Assembly (NCBI GenBank): GCA_025964555.1
Contig: JAOPYQ010000008.1
Coordinates: forward strand, 40,953 to 104,952
Direction: 5' to 3'
DNA length: 64,000 bases
DNA from: Thermoleophilia bacterium
GTDB taxonomy: Bacteria > Actinomycetota > Thermoleophilia > Gaiellales > SKUG01
A program made the position numbers and the translations under genes. Every line of letters starts with the position of its first letter. Position 1 is the first letter of the stretch. Below the pieces are notes generated by a model that worked only from the letters and a program-made list of their open reading frames with translations, made no database searches and was not told the origin of the DNA. This document shows positions 32,881 through 41,207 of this stretch, in pieces.

Positions 32881-34269
32881 CTAGGCGGTGATGCCGGCGC
32901 GCTCCGCTCGTTCGGCGATGCGCTGCGCCTCGCGGACGAGGTCGGCAGTGATCGTCGCCTCGTCCCCCGTGCGCAGCTCAGCGCCTTCGACGACGGCGCG
33001 GCCCTGCACGTACAGCGTGTGGACCTGGCGCGGGGCGGTGAACACGAGCGCGGCGACCGGGTCCGCGATGCCGGCGTGCTCGAGCCCGGTGAGGTCCCAG
33101 AGCGCCACGTCGGCGAGCTTGCCGACCTCGAGCGAGCCGACCTCGTCCTGTCGACCGAGGCAGCGTGCACCGTGGATCGTGCCCATGCGCAGCGCGTCGC
33201 GAGCGCTCATGGCGGTCGGGCCACCGCGCAGCCGCGCGAAGAGCATGGCCTCGCGCACCTCGACGTTGAGGCCCAGGGACTCGTTGGATGCCGACCCGTC
33301 GACGCCGAGGCCGACCGGAGCGCCGGCCGCGAGCAGGTCGGCGGTGCGTGCAATGCCTGCGCCGAGGCGCGCGTTGGAGCTCGGGCAGTGCGCCACGCCG
33401 ACGCCCTCGCGACCGAACTGCGCGACCTCCGCGTCGTTGAGGTGCACGCAGTGAGCGAGCCACACGTCGTCGCCGATCCAGCCGAGGCGCTCGAGGTACT
33501 CGACCGGTCGGCAGCCGTGGTGTTCGAGGCAGTAGTCGTCCTCCTCCACGGTCTCGGCGAGGTGCGTGTGCAGGCGCACGCCGTGTCGACGCGCGAGCGC
33601 CGCCGATTCGCTCATGAGGCGCTCGGTCACGGTGAAGGGCGAGCAGGGCGCGACCGCGATGCGCACCATCGAGTCGAACGATGCGTCATGGAAGCGCGTG
33701 AGCGCGTCCTCGGTCGCGGCGAGGATGGCGTCCGTGTCCTCCACGACGTGGTCGGGCGGTAGTCCGCCGTCGGAGGCGCCCAGGTCCATCGATCCGCGGC
33801 CCGGATGGAAGCGCATGCCCAGGTCGCGTGCCGCCGCGACCTCCACGCCGAGCAGGTCGCCCGCGCCGGCCGGGTGCAGGTAGTGGTGGTCGGTCGTGAG
33901 CGAGCAGCCGGAGCGCAGCAGGCCGGCGATCGCGGCGCGCGAAGCGGCGTCCTCGCCGGCCTCGTCGAAGTGCGCCCACGTCGGATACAGGGTCGTCAGC
34001 CACTCGAACAGGATCGAGTCCTGCGCGAGCCCGCGCGTGAGCGCCTGACACATGTGGTGGTGGCAGTTCACGAGGCCGGGCGTCGCCAGGAACCCAGGTC
34101 GGCTGAGGACCGTCGCGTCGCGGCGCAGCGCCTCGGGCGCGGGGCCGGGACCGACCGCCACGATGCGCGAGCCTTCGAACACCACGTGACCGTCGAGGTG
34201 CTCGCTTCCTGCCGCGTCCATCGTCGCGATGGCGCAGTCTTCGACCACGATCCGAGAGTCGCCTGCCAC
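32881..34269 (-). CDS. 8-oxoguanine deaminase-like amidohydrolase
   Basis: Zinc-dependent aminohydrolase of the cytosine/guanine deaminase-like group. The pattern VNCHHHMCQALTRGLAQDSILFEWLTTLYP with DHHYLHP, LHTHLAE, WLAHCVHL and GLGVDGSASNES is close to enzymes that deaminate 8-oxoguanine to uric acid. Zn ligands are the HxH in the first motif, the His in LHTHLAE, the His in LAHCVH, and Asp of GVDGS. Related s-triazine and S-adenosylhomocysteine deaminases cannot be fully excluded. An ATG at 34314 is possible, but GTG at 34269 is preferred because GGAGGA lies four bases upstream of it and alignment with relatives begins about there (462 residues). Its tail-to-tail placement with adenine deaminase supports a purine substrate. 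Confidence 0.82.
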   Translation of the reverse strand: MAGDSRIVVEDCAIATMDAAGSEHLDGHVVFEGSRIVAVGPGPAPEALRRDATVLSRPGFLATPGLVNCHHHMCQALTRGLAQDSILFEWLTTLYPTWAHFDEAGEDAASRAAIAGLLRSGCSLTTDHHYLHPAGAGDLLGVEVAAARDLGMRFHPGRGSMDLGASDGGLPPDHVVEDTDAILAATEDALTRFHDASFDSMVRIAVAPCSPFTVTERLMSESAALARRHGVRLHTHLAETVEEDDYCLEHHGCRPVEYLERLGWIGDDVWLAHCVHLNDAEVAQFGREGVGVAHCPSSNARLGAGIARTADLLAAGAPVGLGVDGSASNESLGLNVEVREAMLFARLRGGPTAMSARDALRMGTIHGARCLGRQDEVGSLEVGKLADVALWDLTGLEHAGIADPVAALVFTAPRQVHTLYVQGRAVVEGAELRTGDEATITADLVREAQRIAERAERAGITA

Positions 34270-34501
34270 GTCGTCCTCCTCACCCCCGGTCCGCGCTCCC
34301 TGCGCGCGATCCACAGCCGGCGAATACTACCTGCACGTGCGCGGGTTCGGGCGCACGTCGAGGCCTGCAGGCGCATGTGCGACGGATCCCCCTTGCCGCA
34401 CCCGGCAGACAGTGGTTCGCTGGATGAGGCGACCGTTGGGGAACGGGTCGCCCGGGGACCGGACTCCAGCACCGGGCCGCGCGGACAGAGGGGGAACACG
34501 T

Positions 34502-35221
34502 ATGGGAGCAGGAATCGACTGCGGCATCGCGCCGCCAGTCCTGCAGGGTGGCGGACCGACCGGTGCACCATCTGCAGCACCACCGGCGGCAGGACCGCCC
34601 GCGGCACCGCCGATCGCGGCGTCGCCCACCACTGCGCCTCCAGCGACCACTCCGCCCGGCTCCGTTGCCGGCGCGGCAGGCGGCGGCGCAGCGGCACCAA
34701 CGACGGCGCCACCCGTACCGGGTGCGGCGCCGACCACACCGGCTCCTGCGGCAGCTCCGAGCGCGACGACGGCGCCAGGCTCCGTTGCCGGCGCGTCGGC
34801 GGGCGCATCGAACATCACCGGCGGTGGTGGCGCAGCGCCGCTGACCGCCGATCAGCAGGCACGGCTGGCGAAGGTGCTGCAGTCGCTCGTGGAGGTGCTC
34901 AACCAGCTGGTTGCGCTCCTGGGCAAGCAGGCGTCGGGCGGTGGCGGCACGACGCCTCCGGTCCCCGGCACCCCGCCGCCCGTGCCCGGCACGCCGACGA
35001 CGCCGCCGCCCGGTGGCACGACGCCGCCGACGCTTCCGCCCACGGCTCCGCCCGTTCCGGGAGCGGCCGCCGCACCGGTGGCCGCGGCAGCAGCGGGTGC
35101 TCCGGCGGCAGGCGCACAGCCCGCAGCTCCGGCAGCGACCGGCGGCGGCGGATCGAGCGCGATGGGTGCCACGGCGATGGCGGCGACTGCGCCACCTCCG
35201 CCCGGCGTCTCCTCGCCGTAA
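34502..35221 (+). CDS. Pro/Ala/Gly/Thr-rich low-complexity protein
   Basis: A 239-residue protein that I do not recognise. It begins MGAGIDCGIAPPVLQGGG and is mostly Pro/Ala/Thr/Gly repeats (PPGSVAGAAGG, TAPGSVAGASAG, TTPPVPGTPPPVPGTP). One structured patch lies in the middle: LTADQQARLAKVLQSLVEVLNQLVALLGKQ, an amphipathic helix with leucine/valine spacing able to form a coiled coil. There is no signal peptide or membrane helix. A GAGGGGG Shine-Dalgarno site about eight bases before the ATG at 34502 argues that it is a real gene and fixes the start; the frame upstream is open but lacks such a site. Antisense frames are also open, so composition alone is not proof of coding. Confidence 0.6.
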   Translation: MGAGIDCGIAPPVLQGGGPTGAPSAAPPAAGPPAAPPIAASPTTAPPATTPPGSVAGAAGGGAAAPTTAPPVPGAAPTTPAPAAAPSATTAPGSVAGASAGASNITGGGGAAPLTADQQARLAKVLQSLVEVLNQLVALLGKQASGGGGTTPPVPGTPPPVPGTPTTPPPGGTTPPTLPPTAPPVPGAAAAPVAAAAAGAPAAGAQPAAPAATGGGGSSAMGATAMAATAPPPPGVSSP

Positions 35222-35258
35222 CGCGCCGCGTCGGCGCGACGACGACGCACACTTCGGG

Positions 35259-35289
35259 GCCCGGTCGAGCGCACGTCGCGCGGCCGGGC
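35259..35289. terminator. Possible terminator between the Pro/Ala-rich gene and leuS
   Basis: GCCCGG (35259-35264) pairs with CCGGGC (35284-35289), with further partial pairing inside (one mismatch then two pairs). It sits in the 99-base gap between convergent 3' ends and has only a short CTT after it. A weak candidate. Confidence 0.3.
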
Positions 35290-35320
35290 TTCATGCGTTG
35301 TCGCTTCCCCTGTCGCTGAG

Positions 35321-37873
35321 TCAGGCGGGGCGCACCACGAGGTTCACGAGTCGGCCCGGCACGTAGATGTCCTTGACCGACTGCGTACCCTCGAGCAGCG
35401 CCGCGACGTGCTCGTTGGCGCGCGCAGCCTCGAGCGCGCCGGCCTCGTCGATGTCGGCCGCGACCTCCACCTGGCCGCGCAGCTTGCCATTGACCTGCAC
35501 CGCGAGCGTGATCGTCGCCCGCTGGACGTATGCCTCGTGGAACGTCGGCCACGGCTGCGCCCACACGGCGTCGCCGCCGAGCACGCTCCACAGCTCGGAC
35601 GCGATGTGCGGCGCGAACGGCTGGACCAGCCCGACGATCGTCTGCGCGAGGTAGCGGTGGCTGACGTCCACGATCGCCGGCGCATCGTCGGCGCGTGAGC
35701 CGAGCAGCTTCGTGCCGGTGTTGGTCGCCTCCATGAGTGCGGCGATCGCCGTGTTGAAGTGCATGCGCGGACCGATGTCGGCCGTCACCTTCTTGGTCGC
35801 CTCGTGCGCAGCAGCGGCAAGCTCATGGGCGGTCGCGTCCGCGCGCAGCTCGTCGAGGCTCGGCGACCCGACGATCGAGTCGCCTGCGGCCTCCAGGCGC
35901 GCGACGCCGTGCACGTAGCGCCACAGGCGATCCAGGAACCGGCGCGTGCCGCCGATGCCGTTGTCCTGCCACTCGGCGTCCTGGTCGGGCGGTCCGAGGA
36001 ACAGCACGTACAGGCGCAGCGCGTCCGCGCCGTACTGCTCCACCGTGGGCAGCGGCGGCACGACGTTGCCCTTCGACTTGGACATCTTCGCGCCGTCCTT
36101 GTAGATCATCCCCTGCGTGAACAGGCTCGCGAACGGCTCGCGGAATCCGACCATCTCCAGGTCGTAGAGCACCTTGGTGAAGAAGCGTGCGTACAGCAGG
36201 TGCAGGACCGCGTGCTCGACCCCGCCGATGTACTGGTCGACGGGCAGCCAGCGATCGACGACCTCGCGATCGAACGGCGCGTGTCCGTTCTGGGAGTCGG
36301 CGTAACGGAGGAAGTACCACGACGAGTCGACGAACGTGTCCATCGTGTCGGTCTCGCGCTTCGCCCACGACGAGCAGCTGGGGCAGCGGACCTTGACCCA
36401 GTCCTCGGCCGCGGCGAGTGGCGACTGGCCCTTGGGCTGGTAGTCGTCCACCTGCGGCAGCAGCACCGGCAGCGCATCGTCGGGCACCGGCACCACGCCG
36501 CACTCGTCGCAGTGGATGATCGGGATCGGCGTGCCCCAGTAGCGCTGGCGCGAGAGCAGCCAGTCGCGCAGGCGATAGTTGACCGTGAACTCGGCGTCCT
36601 CGAAACGGTCGACGATCGCGCGGGCACCGTCCGTGGTCGACTGGCCCGTCGCGTCGCCGGAATCCACGAGCACGCCCTCCTTGGACGTGTACGGCAGCTC
36701 GTCCTCCGCCCCGGGCGCACTCGCGACGACGCGCGTGATCGGCAGCCCGAACGTCTTCGCGAACGCAAAATCGCGCTCGTCGTGGGCCGGGACCGCCATG
36801 AGCGCACCAGCGCCGTAGTCGGGCAGCACGTAGTCCGCGACCCAGACCGGGATCTCCTCGCCCGTGGCGGGGTTGGTGATCGTGCGGCCGGTATCGACGC
36901 CGGTCTTGTCGCGCTCGGCGTTCGAGCGATCGATGTTCGAGAGCTTGGCGGCGGCCTCGACGTAGTCGGAGACGACCTGCTCGTTGCCCGTGCCGCGCGT
37001 GAGCGCTCCGACGAGCGGGTGCTCGGGCGCGAGCACGAAGAAGGTCGCGCCGTGGAGCGTGTCGGGTCGGGTCGTGAACACCTCGATCGCCTGGTCCAGG
37101 TCGCGCTGGTGGAACGACACGTGCGCGCCTTCGGAGCGACCGATCCAGTTGCGCTGCATGGTCAGCACGCGCTCGGGCCACTGCTCGAGCAGGTCCATGT
37201 CGTCGAGCAGCTGCTGCGCGTAGTCGGTGATCCTGAAGTACCACTGGTTGAGCGAGCGCTTCTCGACGATGGTGCCGCAGCGCTCGCAGGCGCCGTCGAC
37301 GACCTGCTCGTTCGCGAGCACGGTCTGGTCCTTGGGGCACCAGTTGACCGGCGCGTCCTTGCGGTAGGCGAGGCCCTTCTCGAAGAAGCGCAGGAACAGC
37401 CACTGCGTCCAGCGGTAGTAGTCGGGGCGGTGCGTGGCGAGCGTGCGGGTCCAGTCGATCGACCAGCCCATGTGGTCGAACTCCTGCTCGATGCCCTTGA
37501 TGTTGCCCTCGGTGACCTCGAGCGGGTCGCCGCCGGTCTTGATGGCCGCGTTCTCGGCGGGCAGGCCGAAGGAGTCGTAGCCCATCGGGTGCAGCACGGT
37601 CGCACCGTTGCGGCGGCGGAAGTGGGTGATGACGTCACCCATCGTGTAGTTCTTGACGTGCCCCATGTGGAGGGTGCCGGACGGGTACGGCAGCATCTCG
37701 AGCACGTACGTGCCCTCCTCGCCGTCGGCGAGTTCGCTCCCGGAGACGTTCGCCGTCTCCCAGGCTGCGCGCCACCGGGGCTCGATGTCAGCCGGGACGT
37801 AGGCAGGCAGGCGACCCGCGTCCTCGTCGTCGGGTGCGGTGGACGTGCTGGAGTTCGGAATGCCGGCGGTCAT
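35321..37873 (-). CDS. leuS: Leucine-tRNA ligase
   Basis: Class I aminoacyl-tRNA synthetase charging tRNA-Leu. The 850-residue protein has the bacterial LeuS layout: HIGH motif PYPSGTLHMGHVKNY near residue 57, a CP1 editing domain with TTDGAR and a VPAHDERDFAFAK segment, two cysteine pairs (CERC and CDECG), the KMSKS motif as KMSKSKGNVV near residue 596, the catalytic WYFLRYADSQN block, and a C-terminal anticodon-binding and alpha-beta domain ending DIYVPGRLVNLVVRPA. Length is as expected. ATG at 37873 is preceded, six bases away, by TAGTGT, giving a likely leaderless mRNA. No T-box or other leader riboswitch fits in the 71-base gap upstream. Confidence 0.98.
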   Translation of the reverse strand: MTAGIPNSSTSTAPDDEDAGRLPAYVPADIEPRWRAAWETANVSGSELADGEEGTYVLEMLPYPSGTLHMGHVKNYTMGDVITHFRRRNGATVLHPMGYDSFGLPAENAAIKTGGDPLEVTEGNIKGIEQEFDHMGWSIDWTRTLATHRPDYYRWTQWLFLRFFEKGLAYRKDAPVNWCPKDQTVLANEQVVDGACERCGTIVEKRSLNQWYFRITDYAQQLLDDMDLLEQWPERVLTMQRNWIGRSEGAHVSFHQRDLDQAIEVFTTRPDTLHGATFFVLAPEHPLVGALTRGTGNEQVVSDYVEAAAKLSNIDRSNAERDKTGVDTGRTITNPATGEEIPVWVADYVLPDYGAGALMAVPAHDERDFAFAKTFGLPITRVVASAPGAEDELPYTSKEGVLVDSGDATGQSTTDGARAIVDRFEDAEFTVNYRLRDWLLSRQRYWGTPIPIIHCDECGVVPVPDDALPVLLPQVDDYQPKGQSPLAAAEDWVKVRCPSCSSWAKRETDTMDTFVDSSWYFLRYADSQNGHAPFDREVVDRWLPVDQYIGGVEHAVLHLLYARFFTKVLYDLEMVGFREPFASLFTQGMIYKDGAKMSKSKGNVVPPLPTVEQYGADALRLYVLFLGPPDQDAEWQDNGIGGTRRFLDRLWRYVHGVARLEAAGDSIVGSPSLDELRADATAHELAAAAHEATKKVTADIGPRMHFNTAIAALMEATNTGTKLLGSRADDAPAIVDVSHRYLAQTIVGLVQPFAPHIASELWSVLGGDAVWAQPWPTFHEAYVQRATITLAVQVNGKLRGQVEVAADIDEAGALEAARANEHVAALLEGTQSVKDIYVPGRLVNLVVRPA

Positions 37874-37879
37874 GGCCGA

Positions 37880-37885
37880 ACACTA
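37880..37885 (-). promoter_or_regulatory. Candidate -10 box (TAGTGT) of leuS
   Basis: TAGTGT ends six bases before the leuS ATG. A small hairpin (CCCGC-GCAT-GCGGG, 37886-37899) lies directly upstream of it. Confidence 0.4.
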
Positions 37886-37944
37886 CCCGCGCATGCGGGG
37901 GCTCGCACGGCGCGCGCTCGCGAGGCTCCGCGGCGCGATGACCC

Positions 37945-38571
37945 CTAGAACAGGATGCGCGACGCGGCGAGCCCGGCGTTGATGCCGACCTGCGCGCCCA
38001 TCTGGACGTCGCTCGGAAAGTGCACGCCGGCGTGGATGCGGCTCAGGCCTGCCTGGTTCGCCCACCAGCCGAACTCCTGCGCTCGCGCCGGCCACAGGTG
38101 GCTCAGCACGGTCGCTGCGGCGTACGCCGAGCTCGTGTGACCGGACGGGTAGCCCGCGTCCTTGGGGAGCTTGCCGATCGTCTTGATCGAGCCGTCGACC
38201 TGGTAGGGGCGCAGGCGGTCGTAGCCGCGCTTGGCCATCTGGGTCTTGAGCGTCGTGGTGCCGAGCGCGGCGAGCATGAGCCCGGTGCCCATCCAGCCGC
38301 GTACGAAGCCGGCGGTCTTGCGGTACTGCTTCGCGAAGTCCATCCAGATCTCGAAGCCGCCCTTGTCGGCCAGGTACTCGGTGAAGCGCACCGCGTCCGG
38401 GCTCTGGTTGGCGCGGGCGTTGAGCACGCGGACCGTCTGCAGCTCGTTGGCCTCCTGCCACGCGTTGGGGGGGTTCGGAACCCCACCGGGCAGCGGCCGG
38501 TAGCTCGGGAAGCCGAGCCGGTCGATTCCGGTCGGCATGGCGAAGACGGGTGTGAGGCTGTTGATGCTCAT
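37945..38571 (-). CDS. PAP2-superfamily phosphatase
   Basis: Phosphatase of the PAP2 / vanadium haloperoxidase fold. All three active-site blocks are present: KRGYDRLRP (K-x6-RP), YPSGHTSSAYA (PSGH), and SRIHAGVHFPSD (SR-x5-H-x3-D). Together they hold the phosphate and supply the nucleophilic His. Unlike membrane lipid phosphatases it has few hydrophobic segments (GLMLAALGTTTL is the strongest), and at about 208 residues it resembles the soluble bacterial class A acid phosphatase-like group, though no clear signal peptide is seen. Starts at 38571 (MSINSLTPVF), 38598 or 38610 are all possible; 38571 is the conservative choice. Upstream extension of the frame is antisense to the AI-2E family gene. 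The substrate is unknown. Confidence 0.82.
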   Translation of the reverse strand: MSINSLTPVFAMPTGIDRLGFPSYRPLPGGVPNPPNAWQEANELQTVRVLNARANQSPDAVRFTEYLADKGGFEIWMDFAKQYRKTAGFVRGWMGTGLMLAALGTTTLKTQMAKRGYDRLRPYQVDGSIKTIGKLPKDAGYPSGHTSSAYAAATVLSHLWPARAQEFGWWANQAGLSRIHAGVHFPSDVQMGAQVGINAGLAASRILF

Positions 38572-38672
38572 GTCATCCGGCTCGTCGAGGAGCCGCATCG
38601 CCCCGTCCATGGCGAGTCGCCGGGTATCGCCTCGTCCGGCCACGCGGGTGGCCGGGGCGTCCCACCGGTCGC

Positions 38673-38678
38673 GTAGCA
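38673..38678 (+). promoter_or_regulatory. Candidate -10 box (TAGCAT) of the AI-2E family gene
   Basis: TAGCAT ends seven bases before the GTG start at 38686, consistent with a leaderless or near-leaderless transcript. No Shine-Dalgarno site is present. Confidence 0.4.
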
Positions 38679-38685
38679 TCGCCAC

Positions 38686-39879
38686 GTGACCGAAATCACC
38701 TCCACTTCCCCCGCGTACCACCCGCCGGCCGATGTGCTGCACGACTCGCAGCAGCGCGTCGTGCTCGACATCCCGTCCCGCGTGGTGTTCAAGGTGATGC
38801 TCGTCGCGGCGATCTCGCTGTTCGCGATCAACGCGCTGTCGGAGCTGACCGGGCTCATCATCCAGCTCGCGATCGCTGCCTTCCTCGCGGTCGCGGCCGA
38901 CCCCGTGATCCGTCGCATGCAGCGCCGAGGCATCGGACGAGGCAGGGCCGTCGCCATCGTCATGCTGAGCGCGGTGGTCCTGCTCACGCTCGCCATCAGC
39001 GTGTTCGTGCCGCCGCTCGTCGAGCAGGGCGCGAACCTCGTCGACGCGGCACCCGGGATCGTCGACGACGTGCGTACCAGTGGCTGGTACGAGAAGCTCG
39101 ACACGCAGTTCGGCGTGGTGGAGACGGTGAGCGACCAGGCAGAGAAGCTCCCGGGCGCCGTGAGCGACCAGATCGGCACCGTGCTCGCGGTCGTCCTCGC
39201 GGGCGTGTTCGGGACGATCACGATCCTGTTCCTGACCGTGTTCCTGCTGCTCGGCGGCGGCCAGGTCGTCGAGGGGACCGTGCGCGTGTTCCCCAAGCTC
39301 GCCGAGCGCCGCTGGTGGGCGATCGTCCAGGGCGCCTACACGGGCATCGCTGCGTACGTGGGCGGTGCGATCGTGATCGCGCTCATCGGCGGCACGGTGG
39401 TGACGATCAGCGCGCTCATCCTGGGGCTGCCGTACGCGTTGCCGCTCGGGCTGTGGATGATGCTGCTCGAGATCATCCCGATGATCGGTGCGACGATCGG
39501 CGCGATCCCCGTGATCATCGTGGCGTTCGTGTCGGGAGGTGTCTGGCAGGGTTTCCTGATGCTCGGCATCGTGGTCGCCTACCAGCAGGTGGAGAACATC
39601 ATCATCCAGCCGCGGGTACAGGGCAAGGCCGCGTCGCTGTCGCCGCTCATGGTGTTCCTGTCGGTGCTCATCGGCTCGCAGCTGCTCGGCGTGCTCGGTG
39701 CGCTGTTCGCGGTCCCGATCGCGGGCGTGATCCAGATCTTCATGCGCCAGCTCATCCACGACCAGGGCAGCGCCGACATGACGATGCCATCGCTCGCACC
39801 TTCAGACGCGCCGCCGGCGCCTGACGTCGACAACGACGGCGAACCCGGGATCACCGGACCGGGCGGCGAACAGGTCTGA
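38686..39879 (+). CDS. AI-2E family transporter (PerM/YdiK-like membrane protein)
   Basis: Integral membrane permease of the AI-2E (UPF0118) family, whose members export autoinducer-2 or act as ion/proton antiporters. The 397-residue protein shows paired N-terminal helices (AISLFAINALSELTGLIIQL), the ADPVIRRMQRRGIGRGRAVA loop, a helical extracytoplasmic segment, then the family block LPYALPLGLWMMLLEIIPMIGATIGAIPV. QQVENIIIQPRVQGKAASLSPLMVFLSVLIG follows. The C-terminal tail is Pro/Asp-rich and probably cytoplasmic. The start is GTG 38686. The gene is divergent from the PAP2 gene and convergent with the phospholipase D-like gene. The transported substrate cannot be assigned. Confidence 0.92.
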   Translation: MTEITSTSPAYHPPADVLHDSQQRVVLDIPSRVVFKVMLVAAISLFAINALSELTGLIIQLAIAAFLAVAADPVIRRMQRRGIGRGRAVAIVMLSAVVLLTLAISVFVPPLVEQGANLVDAAPGIVDDVRTSGWYEKLDTQFGVVETVSDQAEKLPGAVSDQIGTVLAVVLAGVFGTITILFLTVFLLLGGGQVVEGTVRVFPKLAERRWWAIVQGAYTGIAAYVGGAIVIALIGGTVVTISALILGLPYALPLGLWMMLLEIIPMIGATIGAIPVIIVAFVSGGVWQGFLMLGIVVAYQQVENIIIQPRVQGKAASLSPLMVFLSVLIGSQLLGVLGALFAVPIAGVIQIFMRQLIHDQGSADMTMPSLAPSDAPPAPDVDNDGEPGITGPGGEQV

Positions 39880-39889
39880 CGATCCGCAG

Positions 39890-39913
39890 CCGCGTCGAGG
39901 CGCGGCGACGCGG
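39890..39913. terminator. Terminator-like hairpin between convergent genes
   Basis: An eight-base stem (CCGCGTCG / CGACGCGG, eight-base loop) occupies most of the 42-base gap between the 3' ends of the AI-2E and phospholipase D-like genes. There is no T-tract, so confidence is moderate. Confidence 0.5.
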
Positions 39914-39921
39914 GCCCGCGA

Positions 39922-41190
39922 TCACATCAGTGGCGCGAGGCTCCGCAGCACGCGCTCCGAGGCACGCCAGTGCAGCGGTCGTCGTCGCCACCCATCGAGG
40001 TGGATCTCGTCGCAGTTGGTGAGGTCGAGCTCGAACATCGTGGCGAGCTGGTCGGCGACCCGGGGGCTGCGCACCTCGAGGTTGATCTCGTGGTTGCCGA
40101 GCATGCTCCACCGGTCGAGGTTCGCGGTGCCGACGGTCGACCAGCCGGAATCGATGACCGCGGTCTTGGCGTGGAGCATGAAGTCGCGGTACAGGAACAC
40201 GCGAGCGCCCGATGCGAGCAGCTCCTCGAACATCCCGTGCGCGAGCTGGTCGGTGAGCGGGTGGTTCGATCGGGCGGGCAGCAGCACGCGCACGTCCACG
40301 CCGCGGCGGGCGGCTTCGGCGAGCGCGGTGCGAAACGCGCGGTCGGGCACGAAGTAGGCGGTGGTGATCCACACGCGCTGCTCGGCGCGGTCGATCGCTT
40401 CGAGGTACATCCCGCGGATCGGGAAGATCGCCAGCGAGGGATCGTTTCGGTGCACGACGACGTGCGGATCCCAGGGTCGGTCGGTGACGTTCGGGAGCAT
40501 CGTCGCGGTGGGCGGCGTGTGGTGGTTCCAGAAGTCGCCGAACGCGTTCGCCACCTCGCGAGCCGCGCGGCCTTCGAGGCGCAGGTGCGTGTCGCGCCAC
40601 TGCAGGAACATCATGCCGATGTTGTAGCCACCCACGAAGGCGATGCGCTGGTCCACGACGAGCACCTTGCGGTGGTCGCGCAGCATGTTGGACGGTCGCA
40701 GCACGCCCGGGCCGGCCTTCACGCGCTTGAAGGCGTGCACCTCGACGCCGCGCGGGAAGAACGATTCGTCGATGCTGCGGTCAGACTGCAGCCAGTCCCA
40801 CAGCACGAGCGTGCGGACCCCGCGTTCGACGGCTCGTCCGAGCGCGTCGCGAACGGCGCGTCCGGCGGCATCGTCGATCCAGATGTAGGTCTCGAAGAGC
40901 ACCTCGTGCTCGGCGGCGTCGATCGCGTCGACGATGTCGTGGAGCAGGTCGTCGCCGCGCATGTACAGGCGCACTTCGTCGTCGCTCTGTTCGACCAGGA
41001 CCGGCTCGAACGAGCGGCTCGGATAGGTCGCGGGACGGTTGCTCTCGAGCCTGCGTTCGTTGAAGCGCGCGCGGATCACGACGATCGCGGCGACGATCGA
41101 CTGGATGATGACGAACGCGATCCCCAGCTTGACGAGGCGTCGGCGCAGGGCGAGGTCGATCACGGGGGTGGCAGGAGCGTCGTCGGACAT
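39922..41190 (-). CDS. Phospholipase D-family protein, cardiolipin synthase-like
   Basis: Membrane-anchored PLD-fold enzyme, most like bacterial cardiolipin synthases, which join two phosphatidylglycerols. One N-terminal helix (LGIAFVIIQSIVAAIVVIRA) is followed by two HKD domains: DHRKVLVVDQRIAFVGGYN near residue 170 and LHAKTAVIDSGWSTVGTAN near residue 338. Both have the HxK(x)4D core followed by the glycine/asparagine turn. It is 422 residues, a usual length for this class, though with one membrane helix rather than two. A TACCTC sequence ends six bases before the ATG and lies in the 17-base gap after proB, so it may have its own promoter. A different phosphatidyl transfer reaction is possible. 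Confidence 0.87.
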   Translation of the reverse strand: MSDDAPATPVIDLALRRRLVKLGIAFVIIQSIVAAIVVIRARFNERRLESNRPATYPSRSFEPVLVEQSDDEVRLYMRGDDLLHDIVDAIDAAEHEVLFETYIWIDDAAGRAVRDALGRAVERGVRTLVLWDWLQSDRSIDESFFPRGVEVHAFKRVKAGPGVLRPSNMLRDHRKVLVVDQRIAFVGGYNIGMMFLQWRDTHLRLEGRAAREVANAFGDFWNHHTPPTATMLPNVTDRPWDPHVVVHRNDPSLAIFPIRGMYLEAIDRAEQRVWITTAYFVPDRAFRTALAEAARRGVDVRVLLPARSNHPLTDQLAHGMFEELLASGARVFLYRDFMLHAKTAVIDSGWSTVGTANLDRWSMLGNHEINLEVRSPRVADQLATMFELDLTNCDEIHLDGWRRRPLHWRASERVLRSLAPLM

Positions 41191-41196
41191 GCGCTC

Positions 41197-41202
41197 GAGG
41201 TA
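41197..41202 (-). promoter_or_regulatory. Weak candidate -10 box (TACCTC) of the PLD-like gene
   Basis: TACCTC lies six bases before the ATG at 41190, inside the short gap after proB. It matches TANNNT only at the first two positions, so it is listed mainly for its spacing. Confidence 0.25.
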
Positions 41203-41207
41203 CCCGC

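Noticed and set aside
37874..37944. T-box or other leader regulator of leuS
   Set aside because: Only 71 bases are available, and the -10-like box sits six bases before the ATG, leaving no leader.
35759..37948. A 729-codon plus frame antisense to leuS
   Set aside because: Shadow of a conserved synthetase gene; no motifs of its own.
37945..39759. A 604-codon minus frame joining the PAP2 gene to a His/Asp/Arg-rich region
   Set aside because: The upstream part is antisense to the AI-2E permease, and PAP2 homology begins only near 38571.
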